A stretch of DNA of 64,000 nucleotides from JAYEHL01 sp041653935 (GTDB lineage: Bacteria > Chloroflexota > Dehalococcoidia > E44-bin15): contig JBAZEO010000004.1 of the NCBI GenBank assembly GCA_041653935.1, forward strand, positions 1-64,000. The letters run 5' to 3'. The notes under the pieces were generated by a model. That model was not told the origin of the DNA, did no database searches, and worked only from the letters and a program-made list of their open reading frames with translations. A program made the position numbers and the translations under genes. Positions 63,730-64,000 of the stretch are shown one piece after another (the first letter of the stretch is position 1; each line of letters starts with the position of its first letter).

Positions 63730-64000
63730 CTCCCACGCTCTCCCGCGCCACCCCAGCCGATCAAGCGGCGAAGCCTCTTTAGCCGACCCCCCGCCTCACA
63801 AGCCCTTATTATATTCCCCCGTTTTTTCTTGAGGAAAAACAGCCTCCCCGGGTTATCAACATGGGGGTCATTTTTTGCCGTGGCAAGCCAAGTCCTGAAA
63901 AAACCAAAAAGTCCTTATTTTATTACCCCGAAAAAAAACATGGGTTTGGGCGGGTTTCCCGGGGGAGCGGGGGTACCCTGGAAGGGGGGTACGGGAGTGA

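Overview
The window reads as part of the genome of a tailed bacteriophage, most likely podovirus-like, recovered as a metagenomic scaffold: there is a 100-base run of N near the right end. The case for a phage is the gene content and layout. A rightward block of virion genes (3-25,732) carries a head-tail adaptor followed by a beta-propeller nozzle protein, fibre-like proteins with BNR (Asp-box) repeats, an M23 peptidase and several very large internal or ejection-type proteins. It meets a leftward block of DNA-metabolism genes at a strong bidirectional terminator (25,739-25,782). The host is not identifiable from marker genes. Coding GC is fairly high. Almost no start codon has a Shine-Dalgarno sequence; starts sit in A-rich leaders instead. 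One promoter is a textbook sigma70 type (59,072-59,100). A short prepilin-like protein encoded by the phage (47,193-47,396) resembles pilins I recall from Patescibacteria/CPR genomes, so a CPR host is a testable guess and not a conclusion.

Layout. 3-9,917: tail and fibre genes, with two BNR proteins. 9,977-25,732: large virion proteins of 836, 791, 1,292 and 2,123 residues plus the M23 peptidase; the 1,292-residue protein has an HNH nuclease motif near its N-terminus and the 2,123-residue protein ends in a complete DEDDh exonuclease domain. 25,789-30,616 (minus): RecA-like recombinase, zinc-ribbon protein, primase-polymerase/helicase interrupted by an intein in its P-loop, and a winged-helix protein, behind a promoter with an overlapping inverted repeat. 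31,340-31,460: divergent extended -10 promoters. 31,464-33,392 (plus): small basic proteins and an HExxH protein. 33,439-42,715 (minus): SbcC/SbcD-like pair, RuvC-like resolvase, SNF2-type ATPase and accessory genes. 42,716-45,811: structured intergenic RNA candidates, four ordinary tRNA genes (Met, Ser, His, Cys) and a tRNA-Tyr-like element with abnormal D and T arms.

45,812-57,478 (minus): a dense accessory cluster. It holds a HAD phosphatase of the RNA-repair-associated type, an SPFH (prohibitin-like) protein, the prepilin-like protein, an RlaP-type nucleotidyltransferase, an adenine methyltransferase, two HExxH-related loci (one a truncated duplicate), and a string of tiny zinc-ribbon and one-helix membrane proteins, many coupled by ATGA overlaps. 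57,479-58,830: a TnpB-only IS200/IS605-type element. 58,870-62,218: an excisionase-like HTH protein, a DUF6745-like protein with its usual tetrapeptide-repeat region encoded in two separate upstream ORFs, and two more regulators or unknowns. 62,219-64,000: no convincing genes; iteron-like 47-bp repeats, GC-rich repeats and an assembly gap flanked by a 42-bp direct repeat.

Working together: the left block builds and arms the particle, and two of its putative ejection proteins may carry nucleases into the cell. The central minus block replicates and recombines DNA. The right accessory cluster looks like host take-over, RNA maintenance and membrane modification. The best candidates for something undescribed are the nuclease-bearing virion proteins, the pilin/SPFH pair, the composite structured RNA beside the tRNAs, and the split DUF6745/RLWG-repeat operon.
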